Source: Blattamonas nauphoetae (taxonomy: Eukaryota; Preaxostyla; Oxymonadida). Taken from it: a stretch of DNA of 64,000 nucleotides. The translations under genes and the position numbers were made by a program. Of this stretch, positions 39,507 to 49,950 are shown one piece after another; the first letter of the stretch is position 1, and each line of letters starts with the position of its first letter. The notes under the pieces were generated by a model. That model saw nothing but the letters and a program-made list of their open reading frames with translations, was not told the origin of the DNA and ran no database searches. The stretch spans positions 31,106 to 95,105 of the forward strand of contig JARBJD010000287.1 of the NCBI GenBank assembly GCA_033064195.1, given 5' to 3'.

Positions 39507-40033
39507 CACTGATGACTCTCTCACATCTCGAAGAAGATGTACTCAAAAAATGAACTTGACAATACAAAATCGAACTTGGAAAGTCGAGGCATTCTTCTTA
39601 CTTAGGGACATGTTGCGTGAATCCCTATCTATCACAGTTGAAGACGAGGTGAGCAAGCTTTTAAACACTTCTTCAAGATGGCTGGACGGACGCCAACGCT
39701 TTCCTTATGAACACTCTCCGAATGAAAACAACAGAAAAGAGTGGAAAGTGAGAAATACTGTGAAATCTCGAAGCTCCCAGATAGGCGATGCTCTAACGGC
39801 TTACTTGTGTTTTCATTCGGAGAGTGTTCATAAGGAAAGCGTTGGCGTCCGTCCAGCCATCTTGAAGAAGTGTTTAAAAGCTTGCTCACCTCGTCTTCAA
39901 CTGTGATAGATAGGGATTCACGCAACATGTCCCTAAGTAAGAAGAATGCCTCGACTTTCCAAGTTCGATTTTGTATTGTCAAGTTCATTTTTTGAGTACA
40001 TCTTCTTCGAGATGTGAGAGAGTCATCAATGAG
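39507..40033. repeat. Near-perfect 223-bp inverted duplication of the hAT remnant
   Basis: The arms 39507-39729 and 39809-40033 are reverse complements with about one mismatch, separated by 79 bp. The left arm is the 3' part of the hAT-A remnant; the right arm repeats it on the minus strand. The near identity means the duplication is recent. Confidence 0.88.
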
Positions 40034-40790
40034 ACTGCAATCTCAAAGTCAATGTCAGATTCGTTTCTATTGGAACACTTGTTGAACTTTCAACTTCTCC
40101 AAGTCGGATATGGATTTCTGTCTCATCTCTGGAGGGCGAAGAAGTCATGAATCAATTGATTAGAAATACACACTTCTAGATACCACTCTCATCAGGACTT
40201 CAAGACGTGTTCACATTGTTCCACCATTTCAGGAAAAACAATTCACGAACAGACCGATGGGAAATATAACGGGTGAGTCTGTCAAAGAAAATGGAATGAG
40301 AGAAAATAACTCATCAGGTTCATCCACACGGACTGCTGGCTGAGAAGGAGTTGTCGAAGAGAGACGAATCTGAGCACTGCCGACAGGTGTTGATGAAGGT
40401 CTTCTACCGTTTTGGACATCAGATGGGACATTTCTTCCTCCTTTCCACATTGCAAAGACGTTTTCACAGGGTTATGTGATGAAATCCTCGAGGGTAAAAC
40501 TTAAGAGTAAATCAGCGAGATGTCCGATACACTGCTTGACAACCCCCTCTTGAAATGAAGCCAGCTCTCGACTCCTGTCGGAGAGAAGAAAGACACTTCA
40601 ATCGCAGTATCCACGATCAACTCACACCTGAAATCGAAAAAGTTTGTTGGAGGATTAAAGTCCACGAATTAATGAGGATCTTGACGAACAAGTTGTGCGT
40701 GTTCGTTTGCGACTGAGACAGCATCTATTCGTTCCGGAGCAATTTAGTGAGTTCGATTTTGGATCATTTCAGAGATGGACTGATGAAATC
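40034..40790. other. No gene seen
   Basis: Short open stretches only, without conserved motif or repeat. Nothing recognised. Confidence 0.25.
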
Positions 40791-41462
40791 TTAACTAAAG
40801 GTCGCATCCTCCATTTGAGTTCCGTTCGTTTCGATGTCTGATTCACAATTCACAACCTCCCCAAGAAGCAATTCCACCGAGTTGAGGAAGTGTTGTTGAG
40901 TGTGTTGTGGAATCCATTGATCATCGTCATCAATTGCATGACGGTCGGTGAGATCATCAAAGTTTACGAGATCTTGATGAAAATGAAATATCACGATTTT
41001 GTCATTTTTCTCTGTTTCTGACACTGTCCTTATGCCTTCATATTCCATTTGAAAATGTTAAAGCGTCTTAGATTTTACCATTTTCAGGGATTGATCAACC
41101 TTGTTTTCCCACTTTTCGCATCTTCTCATGTTTTTCTGTCTCTTCCAGGTTTTTTTGTGGCGTATCATTTTGTCTCTCCATAAGCTTCTTTTGTAGATTA
41201 AGTTCAAATGGTTCATTCTCAACATTCAGTCCCACTTCTGTCAATCCACCAACCATCTTTGTTAGCGACATCTTCATCACAGTCTCGGCAGGTTCGCATT
41301 TTCGTTGTTCAGACATGTGATCTCAACTCCACAATTGTCGGGATCAACAAAAGACTTTTCAGGGATATTCAAATCAAAAAGCAATAGATCCCATTGAATC
41401 CGGATGTTTCGTTGTGGAATGTTGCTGTCAATACTGACTACAAATCGAACCTCTTTTTGCAC
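40791..41462 (-). CDS. Hypothetical minus-strand coding fragments
   Basis: Three consecutive minus-strand stretches with coding-like composition: IQWDLLLFDLNIPEKSFVDP (41462-41277), an overlapping Glu/Lys-rich stretch (41316-41095, PFELNLQKKLMERQND), and an acidic stretch (41048-40791, NFDDLTDRHAIDDDDQWIPQ). They could be exons or a decayed gene. No family recognised, start unknown. Confidence 0.25.
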
Positions 41463-42521
41463 TTATCAAGAAACCAACTTGGAAACTAGTTGTTTTGAAC
41501 GTCATCCTGTGGATGGTAAGGTGTTGTCGAGTATATTTGTGATGGAGACCGTCGACGATTCAATAAATAGTTCGTTCCTCAGCAAGAACACGAATATACA
41601 ATGTTTCGATACCAAAAGCACTCTTCGGAAAGGAGTCACACATCAAACTCTGAAACACTACATGCACAAACTGTCGCATTTCGATGAGAGCGGAAGGAGG
41701 TCTCTAGGAACGAACTGACAGTGGCGATCAACTTCTTCGAAGCTTGGCACTGCTCGTCTGATCCACCAATCCCATTCCAACTTTTCCAGATTCTTCCTGA
41801 ACCAGTCGAACCGACGAAATCGACACTTCACCTCACCCTTCCACATTCACATCGTCCCTCCTCAACCACCAATTGCACCATCTGTGCAATTCTCCTCTGA
41901 GTTATAGTCACATTCAAGCCTTTTCTGTGTGTGATTCCGACAGTGAATCTGTTTCAGTACACGTCAAATCTCATCTTCGAAAGTATCTGTCATCGGGTCA
42001 GGAACTGTTGACAGTTTTGGGGGTAAACGTTTGGCTTTGGTTTTCACAACAGCCATGGATGACAGTCTGAGTATCCTCGAGAGGGAGAACGCGAACTGAT
42101 GTTGGGCTATGAGCTTCCACCATTTCACTGTTTTGACAGTTGAAAAAGAATTGTCCATGAGAGTGGATTGCAGGGCATGTTTCACAATTCCTGATGATCT
42201 TGAGAGAGTTCGTGAGAGGACAGTGAAGACTTTCTGCTGAAATTTGGCTCCGGTTCTCCTGCACAGTACGAATGTGAGCAAATGGACAGGCGCTCTCGAG
42301 AAGAACGATTCTCCGACTTGTGTTCTTCCCATTGTGAGGTTTTGATTCTCCTTGATATCACCAACCAACACGCATTCGCAGGCTTCTGATTCGATCCCAG
42401 TGATCCCAGTCGGATCTGATCCCAGTTAATTTCTACAATACTGTTTCGTTTCTTTTCATTATTTTCCTTCTTCAAATATATGATATCTGAATAGCAAAAA
42501 GAGATGAAATGAAAATGTTCA
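41463..42521. other. Unassigned; Cys-containing minus-strand fragment
   Basis: No secure gene. On the minus strand 42264-41998 reads CETCPAIHSHGQFFFNCQNS, followed by VIHGCCENQ. A loosely similar stretch occurs at 44354-44070. GATCCCAGT occurs three times at 42393-42426. Confidence 0.25.
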
Positions 42522-43015
42522 TTATATCGAACAAAAACAAGTGAACTTTTTATCGCTTTCAGTACGACCGATTGACAATAATTTCAGAGGTATTGAAGGT
42601 GATCCGAAGAACACTCGGTGATTTATTCTTTTTCCTACGGTTAAAATTGATGGTATGTCCAAAACACAAGTGATGAGTGAGAAATGAAAATTTCTGGGAA
42701 AGACAAGCTGAACTGCCTTAGAAGGAAGGAGACCGACTATGGGAGATTGGGATAGCGAATAAGGAGAGCGACTTTGAAAAATTGAAAGCAAGAACAGCCG
42801 AGAGATGCACACTTTTTGGAAGTGCAGCGCGGTTTGGATCGACGACGAAGACGACAGTAGCGACGACTGCACAGTGCGGGAGACGTCGGTGGGCGAGCGG
42901 TGGTGAGTGAGTGAGGGAGATGGGAGGATGAGGAGGCGATGAGGAGCAGTATTGTTTGGGACGAATCGAGATTTAGTAATGTTTGGTTGGTGATCGTTTT
43001 TGGGGAGGAGAAGGC
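42522..43015. other. No gene seen
   Basis: Ser/Leu-rich open stretch on the minus strand without motif; nothing supported. Confidence 0.25.
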
Positions 43016-43548
43016 AGGGATGTTCTTCCGGTTCTCTGTTTACCCAATGAAGTCCATCTCTCGCTCACGAATCATGGAAATCGCCTTCTTCATCGGCTCT
43101 TCCCATCAGTTCATCGAGATCACCTGAACGGCAATCAAAACATGTCACAAACACAAAGGAACATACCCGAATCCCATGAATCGATTCTAATGTTTTCTGA
43201 ACTCGATCGTCCACCTCCGCACGAACCATCACGCAGATGCTCGACAGTGACGACGAATCCAAAAGCCCAACCAACAGCGCGGTCAACAGCACCAACTGCA
43301 CCAGAAGGTCAATAATCTGGTTGATTTCCCGAACAATAATGTCAAACTGCACGTTATCCGTCATCGCAAGATTGACTATCGTTCCTGACACAAAGGGTAG
43401 CCATCTATAGCCCATCCCCGCCACCCACATCGACGACGGATCCGCTGCCCATGTCAGCAGCCATTTCATCGAGAACGTGATTGTGTATGTCACAACTGAA
43501 AACAGAATGAGAAGAACGTCACAGACTGATGCATTGCAGGCGAATCAA
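43016..43548 (-). pseudogene. Membrane protein gene fragment with a 43-bp intron
   Basis: Open from 43548: DVLLILFSVVTYTITFSMKW (hydrophobic), MWVAGMGYRWLPFVSG, IIDLLVQLVLLTALLVGLLD (a transmembrane helix), MVRAEVDDRVQKTLESIHGI. A canonical intron GTATGT to TTCAG (43166-43124) follows, then VISMN, a TGA, and in the same frame WEEPMKKAISMIREREMDFIG. The pattern suggests a spliced polytopic membrane protein with one nonsense mutation, or a wrong splice choice by me. The family is unknown. Confidence 0.45.
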
Positions 43549-44419
43549 TCACACTATTGATTCGGAATTCCACTCAACTTCACATATGATCGCAAAATCG
43601 ACGATCTGACAGAGATATCATGAGAGGGTTCGAGAGAATAGCGATTCAAACTTTTCTTTCCAAAGTTCCTTATTCCAGATCTTCCAGAAACGAGAGATCC
43701 GCTTTTCCATTTATGCTCGTTGGTTCAATGCCATACACTTGTCTTTCGTGTCGTGATGACATTGTTTATAGTGGAGGAGATAAATCGTTCTGATCCCATC
43801 GCTCTTCTCCACTCTTCCTCACTCTTGTTCTCGACCCCATTCTCCTAAAGAATCATTTCGATCGGAATGCTCGAGAATCATCAAAAAATACGTTTTTCTG
43901 AGAATTTGGATATCCAAGATGTAATTTAATGAGAAAAATCTCGAAACGCTTATTTAAGAAAGTGATGTCAGTCAAAAAATGGGGACTGGGATCAATTGAT
44001 CCCAGTTTTACCTGTTTTGATCCCACCACTCAAATGCCTGCGCATTCGTTTCCCAGAAGGTCAGCAATGTCAGGGTTGTGCTATATTTTGGTAGGTTCCA
44101 TCCTCGTTGTGTGGGCGAAGACATTTTGTCAACCCCAGGCTTGTATCTTCGGTTTGCATTCTTGTGCTCGGTGATTTTTGATTGTGGAAATATGAACTGA
44201 CAGTATCGAAACATGGCCCACTTGTCACAATGGAGGGTGCAGTGTTCATGAAAAAGAATGAATGTCTACTCCACCGACAATTTTCAGGTGAAAGAGCAAT
44301 GAATGGGCAGCATTTGAAAGCCTCGCAGGTTCGTTGCAAGGTATTTTCCTTCACCTGATCAATTCCCGCAGGCGAGATCCCTTCTTAATCCAGGAGGTTC
44401 AATCGACCAGATGATCAAT
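43549..44419. other. Mostly empty; minus-strand hypothetical fragment
   Basis: 44354-44070 (minus) reads TCEAFKCCPFIALSPENCRW and SRHSFFFMNTAPSIVTSGPC, Cys-rich and possibly related to 42264-41998. A perfect 22-bp palindrome lies at 43985-44006. Nothing else recognised. Confidence 0.25.
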
Positions 44420-44744
44420 TCAGTCTGAAGGACTTTCTATGTCAGCTCCATACTCGCATCCACCACAGGAGAATCGTGTCACATGGAAAAACGCCCCTAA
44501 ACCAGTCGCCCTTGAACCCATCCTCCTTGTCTCTGGAGATGGAATGTCATATACCACTCTTCTCTCCATCGAAGCCAAAACCGGACCGTGGAATGAGTCG
44601 CGCTCAAGAAAGATCAGCGAAAAACAGGAGCTCAAATGAATTTCTATTTCGCTCCCATACTCTTCACAACCGACATCCATGCTATAGAAGACAAAAAGAC
44701 AGTCGTCTGGATCAGAAATTTTTTTGAATCGGCATAACTCCATA

Positions 44745-44825
44745 TAGTGCCCACATAAACCCGCTTTTATCCATAAACCCGCGCAAAATCCAAAATGTTG
44801 ATCATCATCATGAATTCATTCCTTG
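44745..44825 (+). repeat. Left inverted terminus (pairs with 52965-53035)
   Basis: TATAGTGCCCACATAAACCC followed by CATAAACCCGCGCAAAATCC. The reverse complement of 52965-53035 reads ATAGTGCCCTCAGAAACCCG then CATAAACCCGCGCAAAATCC. The two copies face each other across 8.2 kb. Confidence 0.65.
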
Positions 44826-45029
44826 CATCTCATATTTTCACTTTTTAGACCTAGTTACTCAAAACTTATTAAAATGGAGCGGGATCGAAATCAAAAAGTG
44901 GGTCAAATTTGTGTGGAACACATGAAGGATGTGAAGCAACACTGTACGGCTCGCAGAACCTCTTCCTCCCACCTTTCTTCATCGACTCCAAACATTTCTG
45001 AGGGATAATATGGCGGGTGTCTCAATTCT

Positions 45030-45175
45030 TAGGGGAAAAACTCAATCACCGGGGAGAATCTCAGTTACAGGGGAGGATCTCAATCTCAGGGGAGGATCTC
45101 AAACACAGGGGAAAAACTCAGTCACAGGGGAAAATCTCAGTCACAGGGGAAAATCTCGGGCCACAGGGGAAGAAT
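45030..45175 (+). repeat. Short minisatellite (about 20-bp units)
   Basis: Seven to eight imperfect units of the form CAGGGGA(A/G)(A/G)ATCTCA(A/G)TCA. The mirror copy at 48118-48250 has one unit fewer. Confidence 0.8.
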
Positions 45176-45210
45176 GTCACATACCATAAGGATTGAAGAA
45201 GAATGAAATT

Positions 45211-45285
45211 TTGATCATGAGTGGTTTAGTGGTAACGACTGCGGACTTTGAGACGGCGGACCCAGGTTCGATTCCTGTCATCAAC
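45211..45285 (+). tRNA. tRNA-like Pol III unit (Gln-UUG-like loop), possibly a pseudogene
   Basis: Perfect box A (TGGTTTAGTGG, 45222-45232) and box B (GGTTCGATTCC, 45265-45275) at tRNA spacing, followed by a run of eight T (45286-45293) as Pol III terminator. The anticodon loop would be CTTTGAG (UUG, Gln). The D and T arms are plausible, but the anticodon stem GCGGA/ACGGC pairs at only three of five positions and the acceptor stem is poor. It is probably a tRNA-derived or degenerate unit, not a working tRNA. An identical copy lies in the opposite arm. Confidence 0.45.
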
Positions 45286-45378
45286 TTTTTTTTAACTTTT
45301 TTGATCTTCCTGCATTTCTCACTTATATGTTACATTCTCTTCATTTAATAACATTTCAATACTTGAAATGAAACCAAA

Positions 45379-45585
45379 GCAGATTTTTATGAAGATCTCA
45401 CCCAATTCATCTCAACTCCCGTGATCGCTCTCACTGTAGTTTACGTATTCGCTGATCTGGAGAAGTCTAAAGGAAAAGAAGACGAAGGCGTGGAGCACAA
45501 TTTGGAGATGATGTTACTGTCTGGAGGAGAACAGCCGACATCTGACGATCTTCCTCGCAGGACCGATCCCGCTCGTTTTGAGTAA
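45379..45585 (+). pseudogene. Exon-like 3' end of a membrane protein gene (left arm)
   Basis: After an AAAGCAG acceptor-like site the frame reads ADFYEDLTQFISTPVIALTV, a hydrophobic VVYVF segment, then a charged tail ending TSDDLPRRTDPARFE and TAA. No upstream exon was found within the arm. The same exon is present in the other arm. Confidence 0.4.
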
Positions 45586-45805
45586 GATCGAGTGAATCGA
45601 AACAGTTTGCCTTCATCATCTTGCTCTTTATCTATCTTCCCGATTCATCATTTTCTTTTCTTAACCTCTTTCTCTCAAAACTTTCCAGATCTGTTTTCCT
45701 ATCTTGTTTATTCGGTTGCTCTCGTACTGTTCAAAATCCGACAGAAGATCTTCCGTTCTCATTCACAGGCACAACAAACTTTCACCGATTCTCGCATCCT
45801 GGAAT

Positions 45806-46590
45806 TCAATTGCTGATGAACATGATTGACGACATCAAAAACACAAAATGCAGTTTCTCGCATCCTCCAAGCGTGTTGGGAGGAGTGAATGCGATTGTTC
45901 GTGTTTTTTTGAGTTTATCTTCAGTCAGAAAGAATGGAGAGACATATAGAAGAGAATCTGATTCAGCTGTTTCTTCGAAGATCTTCCTTGTCGTTACCAG
46001 GTATGATCTTTTCTGTTCGAATCACCAATTCTGTCATCTTCTGCAGTTTGAAGATCTTTTGGGGGAAGATGCAAACGGACTGCTCCACATTCCTCAGACA
46101 CGCCCTGGACGTTCGAATACAGTCGAAATATCAGCATTCACGCGACTCGGTTTGCCAATATTATCTCGCACATGATTTCATCTCTTTTTTGCCTCTTCCT
46201 CACTCAGGAACAAGCCGACGTGGTCATTGTCACTCTTCCCGCCGACACCGTCCTTCCTGTCCCTCTCACATTCCCCCATCCACACACTGCTCACTCTCCC
46301 GTCGCGACGAAAGTACACCCCGTTGCCCATCAAGAAGACACTAGAAGAGTAATGATAACCAAACGTCGTCAAAACCAGCACTGCTCACCGCAATCTCCAA
46401 CTCTTATTGTGCCTTTTCGCTTGTTTGCACACAGTCGTTGCCTTCGTACACACACCACCTCGTCTTCGTCCTCGCGGAGAGTGACACAGAAGGCAAGAAG
46501 CACACACTCTACTTCACTCGCTGTGTGGGAGAGCAGGGCTGGCAGAGAGAGAGTTGCCTGAGTATTTTGAGGAAGTGTCCGAACTTTTGA
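45806..46590 (+). CDS. Spliced gene of unknown function (3' exons)
   Basis: Four exons can be joined in phase: about 45806-46000, 46047-46149, 46208-46348, 46435-46590. The introns are 46001-46046 (GTATGA..CTGCAG), 46150-46207 (GTTTGC..ACTCAG) and 46349-46434 (GTAATG..ACACAG). The joined product includes MNMIDDIKNTKCSFSHPPSV, KIFWGKMQTDCSTFLRHALD, EQADVVIVTLPADTVLPVPL and THHLVFVLAESDTEGKKHTL, ending LSILRKCPNF and TGA. The last exon is the most convincing. The 5' end is not defined. No domain recognised. It sits in the spacer between the two inverted arms. Confidence 0.4.
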
Positions 46591-46933
46591 AGCGATTGTG
46601 TGAAGTTAAGTGTGGAGGAGGAGAAAAGAGTGAAGATTGCGATGAACTCGGAGGGGGAGAGTGATAAGGACTGAAAATGAAACGATGTCGTGATGCATTC
46701 ATTCGATTTGATTCTCTTTTTCGTTCATTTGCAAAATTTGGCGTGAATTGTCCACTTTGCTTGTGAGTGATTGATCACGCGCAATCTCTTCATTTCCTCT
46801 CCTGATTAGAGAAACCAACTGAAAGAAGGATAGTGCATGTTCAATAATCTGTCGATGCTTTCATGTTCTTGATGAAATGTGATTAAAGCCCTCCAAAACG
46901 AACGATCGTCCACGAGCGAGGAACATCATGGAC

Positions 46934-47293
46934 CTACTCCTCCTTTGTCCGAACCTTTAAGCAATCTCCCCTCTTTTTCGATGTTTCATCCCTTTTTCTA
47001 CGTTTCGGATCCTTCCAGCCGTATTGTCGCTCGTCATGGGCAGATTCGTCGCTGATTGCTTCAGCGAGATGAGTGTCGGACTTTGACATCATTGCGGGGA
47101 TTAAGAAGCCTGGCACAACTTCCGCGATTGTTGGAGTGAAACAGCACTCATCTAAGTATTTCAAATAACACTCAAAGATAGATTTGATCCATTGTTCTTC
47201 GAGGAGAGGGGGATCGTTTTGTATCACTGACGGGACACTAAATTCTGCCGAAATGAAGCGTGGATTGTTCTTAGGTGTTATTTGTGACAGAAA
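46934..47293 (-). CDS. Hypothetical protein fragment
   Basis: 119 codons open from 47293 without an ATG: PRFISAEFSVPSVIQNDPPL, WIKSIFECYLKYLDECCFTP, TIAEVVPGFLIPAMM, then a basic tail (GWKDPKRRKRDETSKKRGD). The upstream frame 47468-47271 (SDIPPCSLNFSHTTQ..IDLNIVI) reads into it after a one-base shift, suggesting one decayed gene. Family unknown. Confidence 0.4.
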   Translation of the reverse strand, partial: FLSQITPKNNPRFISAEFSVPSVIQNDPPLLEEQWIKSIFECYLKYLDECCFTPTIAEVVPGFLIPAMMSKSDTHLAEAISDESAHDERQYGWKDPKRRKRDETSKKRGDCLKVRTKEE

Positions 47294-47716
47294 TCACAAT
47301 GTTCAAATCAATTTCATGGATCTTGGAAGATCCTTGTGTTGTATGGGAGAAATTGAGAGAGCATGGCGGAATATCTGACAGCAGATGGTTCAGCTGCAGA
47401 AATGAAGAGGTTAAGATGAGATTGTCAAAGAGCTGGGAGCAGTGTTTTGCCCATGCTAACACTATCATTGAGGATGGTGAATGGTTGGAGAGGAGACGAT
47501 GTTCACGAGATTGATGTCCTCAGTTGATTTCAAGTTGCCGATAATGAAGGATAGAGTTGAACATTTCCGCCTTTAAATGAACGAGGAAGAAACAAATGAT
47601 ACAGAAAGAAGATCAGACGAGAAAACGAAAGATATGCAAAGAAGAGACACATAATGAATCGGGAAGATAGATACAGAGCAAGATGATGAAGGCAAACTGT
47701 TTCGATTCACTCGATC

Positions 47717-47923
47717 TTACTCAAAACGAGCGGGATCGGTCCTGCGAGGAAGATCGTCAGATGTCGGCTGTTCTCCTCCAGACAGTAACATCATCTCCAA
47801 ATTGTGCTCCACGCCTTCGTCTTCTTTTCCTTTAGACTTCTCCAGATCAGCGAATACGTAAACTACAGTGAGAGCGATCACGGGAGTTGAGATGAATTGG
47901 GTGAGATCTTCATAAAAATCTGC
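47717..47923 (-). pseudogene. Exon-like 3' end of a membrane protein gene (right arm)
   Basis: Same product as 45379-45585, on the minus strand, including the stop codon. Confidence 0.4.
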
Positions 47924-48017
47924 TTTGGTTTCATTTCAAGTATTGAAATGTTATTAAATGAAGAGAATGTAACATATAAGTGAGAAATGCAGGAAGATCA
48001 AAAAAGTTAAAAAAAAG

Positions 48018-48092
48018 TTGATGACAGGAATCGAACCTGGGTCCGCCGTCTCAAAGTCCGCAGTCGTTACCACTAAACCACTCATGATCAAA
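48018..48092 (-). tRNA. tRNA-like Pol III unit, second copy
   Basis: Identical boxes to the left-arm unit (box B 48038-48028, box A 48081-48071) and a run of seven T on the minus strand (48017-48011). Confidence 0.45.
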
Positions 48093-48262
48093 ATTTCATT
48101 CTTCTTCAATCCTTATGGTATGTGACATTCTTCCCCTGTGGCCCGAGATTTTCCCCTGTGACTGAGATTTTCCCCCGTGTTTGAGATCCTCCCCTGAGAT
48201 TGAGATCCTCCCCTGTAACTGAGATTCTCCCCGGTGATTGAGTTTTTCCCCTGAAAATTGAG

Positions 48263-49950
48263 GTACCCTAATATGGCCACTGTCACCATTCCTCGGATGA
48301 CACTTCAACAAATCGAATCGAAGACCGGAAAGGCACCAACAGACAAAAAAGACCATGGACGACTTTTTCTAAAACGTGACAGCGACAATACCAAAATTGG
48401 GCATCATTTCAACCCATTTCCGCCCTTGGATCTCGCCACACATCAGAAGGAAAGCGAACATAGTCATCAGTGCAAGTCTTAATCTATCAGCTCATAGAAG
48501 ACCCAAACGAAATATTAACATTAGAAGAAGCGCGCTATTCACAGGATGTACATCGACCACAACAGGCGGACTCGTGGTCCAACTTTCATGGACCAATCTC
48601 TCCCCGTGCAAGTTCACCGATTGCAAGGGAGACGGGAGAGAGCGAGGCGGTGGACTCAATTTCAATGTAATCGGCACTTACAAGCCTTCACACAGCTTGT
48701 TCACTCCCTGCTCCCATCTGATACGTGCAGGCGCTGGGGTTCTATTTCCTCAAAATTCACACGCCACACTCGATATTGTCACTTGAATATACTACCACGC
48801 CCTCCTCTGTAGTTATTCATCTGGTGGAGGTGCGTTGTTCCTCCACTGTGACCACACGAACTTTGTCTCTCAGCCAGGAAGTTGATTCAACATCACGAAT
48901 GGCCAAGACTCAGTAGAGTTTAGTGTGTTGGATAAATGATCAACAGCGATGCCTGCTTCACCTCCTGATCACGAAAGGAACGTCTGTGGAGATCACATCC
49001 TGCAATTGAGCAGCTCAGAAGAATGGACTCCCCCATGCGAATAGAAGGCTCTTGACAACACATTCACCTCATGTCAGAGCCAACTCGGAGATGGAGATAA
49101 CATACAACACATTCGCCTCATGTCAGAGCCAACGCGGAGATGGAGGAACGATTCTCCCCAACCATCTCAATCAGTGCGAGCAGGCTCGTTAAATGCTCGT
49201 CTGTCTCAAATGGCGGAGCGATCTGCATCGCCACGGCTGGTTCCCACTCCATCACTCGCTCCTCCTTCACCTCGTGTGAGGCTGGTGCCTCATCGACAGC
49301 ATCGCTGATACCTTCCGCTTCGATGGGCATACGGCACACAATCGAGTGATTCTGAAGTGACTGATGATGTGCTGTTTGTGGTGAGTGGTGAGGAAGCAGG
49401 TGACTGCTCGTTCTCCTCGCCGTATGACTCTAGCTCCGCCGCTCTTCAGAAAGTTGGAGCGAGCGAGTCGAAGGAACGACTGGGACTCTGTTCAAAACTC
49501 GTCGTCGTTCTCTATGATCTTGGACAGTTCCAGGACTGTCACGCTGACAGAATCACTTTCTAACTCTGACACTTCGAAACTCTCTCGTCGATGAAATGCT
49601 CGCTGATCTCTGTTTCTAACGCTGCAGATGTCAACACTGAAAAGTCACTCTTCCACCAAATCGAAAGCTCATCAAGCGTGATCTCAGTTGTTGGGAGTCT
49701 GTCACTAATCCATGTCATTTTCAGACATCTGACACGAACGAGTGGTTTTGTAGGAGCTGCACTCGATTGCGAGCGAGTCGATTCACCCGCTCTCTCTGCC
49801 CAATTCTCGCATTTTCACTCAAAGACTGGATTGTGTGGAGCCATCCCTCTTCCTCTTCTCCCTCTGTTGTGGTGCACGTGCAAGCACTTGTGCTAATGTG
49901 AGACTCGAAGATATCATTCGTGTGATCTGTCTCCCCGACACTGATTGATG
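48263..49950 (+). pseudogene. Decayed beta-helix surface protein gene, part 1
   Basis: Frames with family motifs alternate: FTGCTSTTTGGLVVQLSWTN and DGRERGGGLNFNVIG (48540-48690), SSGGGALFLHCDHTN (48815-48865), SSVSNGGAICIATAGS and RSSFTSCEAG (49195-49290), SSVISVVGSLSLIHVIFRHL (49675-49735). Several stops and frameshifts separate them. The GG repeats and F..C spacing match the ectodomains at 6.4-27 kb. A terminal-inverted-repeat element follows at 49951. Confidence 0.6.

Larger units (their letters stand above)
36330..39729 (+). pseudogene. hAT transposase remnant (subfamily A), split by two insertions
   Basis: A relative of the intact gene at 2292-4764. Segment 1 (about 36340-36917): TNLDNQPTFPEMMDRM, DSGVTGHNPYNVFIALNS, a stop at 36704, SMVTDAYRGFTTVCDLRNRSE. 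It lacks some 65 residues between GVRMR and DSGV. It is then interrupted by the hAT-B element (36926-38691). Segment 2 (38692-39283): FMDHRWIS-like MDHRWISLAPLLTWIRKQR, LMIPLHQCVLVMESDNASL, FPTPRLQSKLPTFIDL. It is then interrupted by the 219-bp element (39284-39502). Segment 3 (39503-39729): TDDSLTSRRRC, LLRDMLRESLSI, RWLDGRQRFPYEHSPNE. The C-terminal dimerisation domain is missing. Confidence 0.8.
45021..45655 (+). repeat. Left arm of a large inverted duplication
   Basis: The reverse complement of 47650-48262 at near identity over the whole length, apart from one extra minisatellite unit in this arm. It contains, in order, a short minisatellite, a tRNA-like unit and a coding exon. Confidence 0.9.
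47650..48262 (-). repeat. Right arm of the large inverted duplication
   Basis: Mirror image of 45021-45655, with exon, tRNA-like unit and minisatellite in reverse order. The spacer between the arms is 1,994 bp. Confidence 0.9.
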
